A stretch of 6,945 nucleotides of DNA from JBOGED01 sp050743625 (lineage in GTDB: Bacteria > Actinomycetota > Nitriliruptoria > Euzebyales > Egibacteraceae): assembly GCA_050743625.1 (NCBI GenBank), contig JBOGED010000427.1, positions 1 through 6,945 on the forward strand. The letters are read 5' to 3'. How positions within the stretch are numbered: the first letter of the stretch is position 1; every line of letters begins with the position of its first letter. Below are positions 5,454 through 6,945 of this stretch, one piece after another. The notes beneath the pieces were generated by a model. It did no database searches and was not told the origin of the DNA. It was given only the letters and a program-made list of their open reading frames with translations. A program made the translations under genes and the position numbers.

Positions 5454-6911
5454 TCAGCGCATCCGGGTTGCAACGAGCGCGGCGGCGCGGGCACGCCATC
5501 GCCGGAGCTCCTCACGCGGGATCACGACCGCGGCGTAGGTGACCAGCCCGGCGCTTCCCGCGCTGGCGAGCTGCAGCAACGGCGTGGCGCTCGCCGTTCT
5601 CGCGACCAGCATGCATACGCACGCCGCTAAGCCCCCACCGAGCACGGGCCTCACAAGTGCGGGCGCGATCGGAGCAAGCCGCACGCCGACGCGCCGCAGC
5701 GCGACCAACGCGAGCGGAACCGCGACCACGAGCGCGACGAGTGCGTGGGCGACGGCGGCGCCGCGGATCCCGTCGATCCGTGAGCCCACGACGAGCGCGG
5801 GGACCAGGGTGAGCCCCCAGCCGAGGTTCATCCACATGGCCGACCGGGTAGCCCCCGCTCCCGTCAACACATCCACCACCAGCAGCGTCAACAGGCGGAC
5901 GATGCCCAGAACCGCCAGGAAGCGCAGCGCCGGAGCGGCAGGAGCCCACCGCCCGCCGTAAAGGAACGCCACCAGCGCCGGTGCCAGGATCACGAGCAGC
6001 AACCCGATTGGGAGCACCGCGGTCATCAGCATCGCGAACGAGCGCTGCACGCCCGATGACAGCGAGCCGCCGTCCTCGGAGAGTCGTGAGAAGCCGGCGA
6101 CGGACACATGGCGGATGGCGCCGCCGAGCACGCCCGGCACCCAACTGGAGACGTTGAACGCGAGCAGGTAGAAGCCCAACGCGGCGGGGCCGAGCACACG
6201 GCCGACGATGACATAGTCAGCGTTGAGGAGGATGGCCTCGATCCCGAGGCTCGCGGCGAGCGGGAGGCCGAACCGCAGCAGCTTCCGCGCGACCGCCGGA
6301 TCGAACCCCGGGGGCGTCCACAGCTTCGCCGCCTGCAGGATCAGCAGGCCGGTCACGACATGGCCAGCGAGGTGCCCGGCGGCAAGGCTCCACCCGCCGC
6401 TGCCGCTGAGGGCGAGCCCTACCGCCACCGTCGCGTTCACGCCCATCCCGGCGAGGTTCGCCAGCGTGATCCGGCTCTGCTGGAACGAGCGCAACAAGGA
6501 GCCCGCTCTCACCGCCGTCACCCCGTCCACCAGGATGACCGCGGTGAGCAGCCGGACGATCGGGGCGGCCTCCGGACTCCCCGCGAGGGCGGAGAACGAG
6601 GGTGCCCCCAGCCAGCACAAGCCGTACACAGCGGCGCTGAAGGCGAGCGCCATCGTCGTCGCCGTCGGAACCATCCCGTTCAGGTCGCCGCGCCACTGCA
6701 CCGTCGCGGCGATCAGGCCGGCGTCGTTGACCATCATCAAGAAGTTCATCGCGCCGAGCGCGACCGCGTACAGACCGAAGTCCTCGGGCGCTAACAGGCG
6801 GGCGAGCACCAGACCCGTCACGAATGTTCCCAGCCGCGTGCCGACGCTGCCCGCCAGGCTCCAGCGCAGCCCGCTGCCGATCGCCTCGCCAAACGACGGA
6901 TCGTCCCGCAT
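5454..6911 (-). CDS. Polysaccharide/oligosaccharide flippase, Wzx (MOP/MATE superfamily) type
   Basis: This is a 485-residue integral membrane protein made mostly of hydrophobic segments separated by short loops, with roughly 12-14 spans by eye. Family landmarks (numbered from GTG 6914, one residue more) are LARLLAPEDFGLYAVA (38-53), NADYVIVGRVLGPAALGFY (231-249) and LYGGRWAPAAPALRFLA (318-334), all typical of polysaccharide-biosynthesis (RfbX/Wzx, WzxC-like) transporters. Such proteins move undecaprenyl-linked oligosaccharides, or similar lipid-linked glycans, from the inner to the outer leaflet. The length is normal for the family (about 400-500). ATG 6911 is preferred because a GGA lies 6 nt upstream; a GTG at 6914 is directly adjacent and equally in frame, and the frame stays open to the right edge, so a longer form is not excluded. 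L41 and L429 are TTA codons. It heads the visible operon, 31 bp ahead of a glycosyltransferase. A lipid other than undecaprenyl phosphate, or a teichuronic-type cargo, remains possible. Confidence 0.9.
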   Translation of the reverse strand: MRDDPSFGEAIGSGLRWSLAGSVGTRLGTFVTGLVLARLLAPEDFGLYAVALGAMNFLMMVNDAGLIAATVQWRGDLNGMVPTATTMALAFSAAVYGLCWLGAPSFSALAGSPEAAPIVRLLTAVILVDGVTAVRAGSLLRSFQQSRITLANLAGMGVNATVAVGLALSGSGGWSLAAGHLAGHVVTGLLILQAAKLWTPPGFDPAVARKLLRFGLPLAASLGIEAILLNADYVIVGRVLGPAALGFYLLAFNVSSWVPGVLGGAIRHVSVAGFSRLSEDGGSLSSGVQRSFAMLMTAVLPIGLLLVILAPALVAFLYGGRWAPAAPALRFLAVLGIVRLLTLLVVDVLTGAGATRSAMWMNLGWGLTLVPALVVGSRIDGIRGAAVAHALVALVVAVPLALVALRRVGVRLAPIAPALVRPVLGGGLAACVCMLVARTASATPLLQLASAGSAGLVTYAAVVIPREELRRWRARAAALVATRMR

Positions 6912-6945
6912 CACGGGTCCAATGTGTGCTGGATGTGCGCCATAT
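6911..6945 (-). CDS. Possible 3' tail of an upstream gene (partial)
   Basis: One minus-strand frame entering from the right edge reads ...MAHIQHTLDP and then TGA at 6913-6911. The last base of that stop is the first base of the flippase ATG (TGATG), an arrangement common between coupled operon genes. That makes it plausible that another gene of the same operon ends here. With only about ten codons in view no product can be named, and the other two frames are also open to the edge, so this may be leader sequence instead. Confidence 0.3.
   Translation of the reverse strand, partial: MAHIQHTLDP

Noticed and set aside
5423..5515. Upstream ATG 5515 as the start of the first glycosyltransferase
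   Set aside because: It would add 31 residues unlike any GT2 N-terminus and overlap the flippase by 62 bp, while GTG 5422 has a well-placed GGAG and sits just before the GT2 motif.
6108..6794. 228-codon plus-strand open frame opposite the flippase
   Set aside because: Its translation is highly charged and Arg/Gln/Glu/His-rich with no motifs, mirroring the antisense of a membrane protein gene.

Overview
The window is a GC-rich stretch (my estimate is about two-thirds G+C or more) of bacterial DNA. It is filled almost end to end by one minus-strand gene set that reads from the right edge towards the left edge. High GC, GTG starts, short overlapping gene junctions and Ala/Arg/Gly-rich proteins suit an actinobacterium or a similarly GC-rich phylum. 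Nothing in the window fixes the taxon.

Layout in transcription order (right to left): (1) a possible gene tail at the extreme right edge, ending 6911; (2) a multi-spanning polysaccharide (Wzx/RfbX-type) flippase, 5454-6911; (3) a family 2 glycosyltransferase, 4511-5422; (4) a second, different family 2 glycosyltransferase, 3675-4514; (5) a complete AsnB-type glutamine-hydrolysing asparagine synthase homologue, 1800-3674; (6) a second asparagine-synthase-family protein, 1-1813. The last one keeps the ATP-pyrophosphatase signature but has lost the glutaminase nucleophile. It stays open for 604 codons and runs off the left edge. The junctions are +31, -4, 0 and -14 bp, so this looks like one translationally coupled operon. 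No gene-free stretch exceeds 31 bp. I see no tRNA, rRNA, CRISPR array, insertion sequence, obvious promoter or terminator, and no plus-strand gene I believe in.

How the genes may work together (inference): the glycosyltransferases add sugars to a lipid-linked oligosaccharide in the cytoplasm, and the flippase moves it across the membrane for a capsule, exopolysaccharide or other surface glycan. The two asparagine-synthase-family proteins would be decoration enzymes, one making an amide with glutamine-derived ammonia (for example on a uronic acid). The other would use its AMP-forming site with no glutaminase of its own, either borrowing ammonia from its partner or condensing a different amine. 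No polymerase, initiating sugar-phosphate transferase or nucleotide-sugar enzyme is visible, so the window is part of a larger locus.

The most interesting item is the coupled intact/degenerate synthetase pair. Secondary items are an 11-bp perfect inverted repeat just after the PP-loop codons of the asnB-like gene, two shorter hairpins, and three TTA codons confined to the first and last genes.
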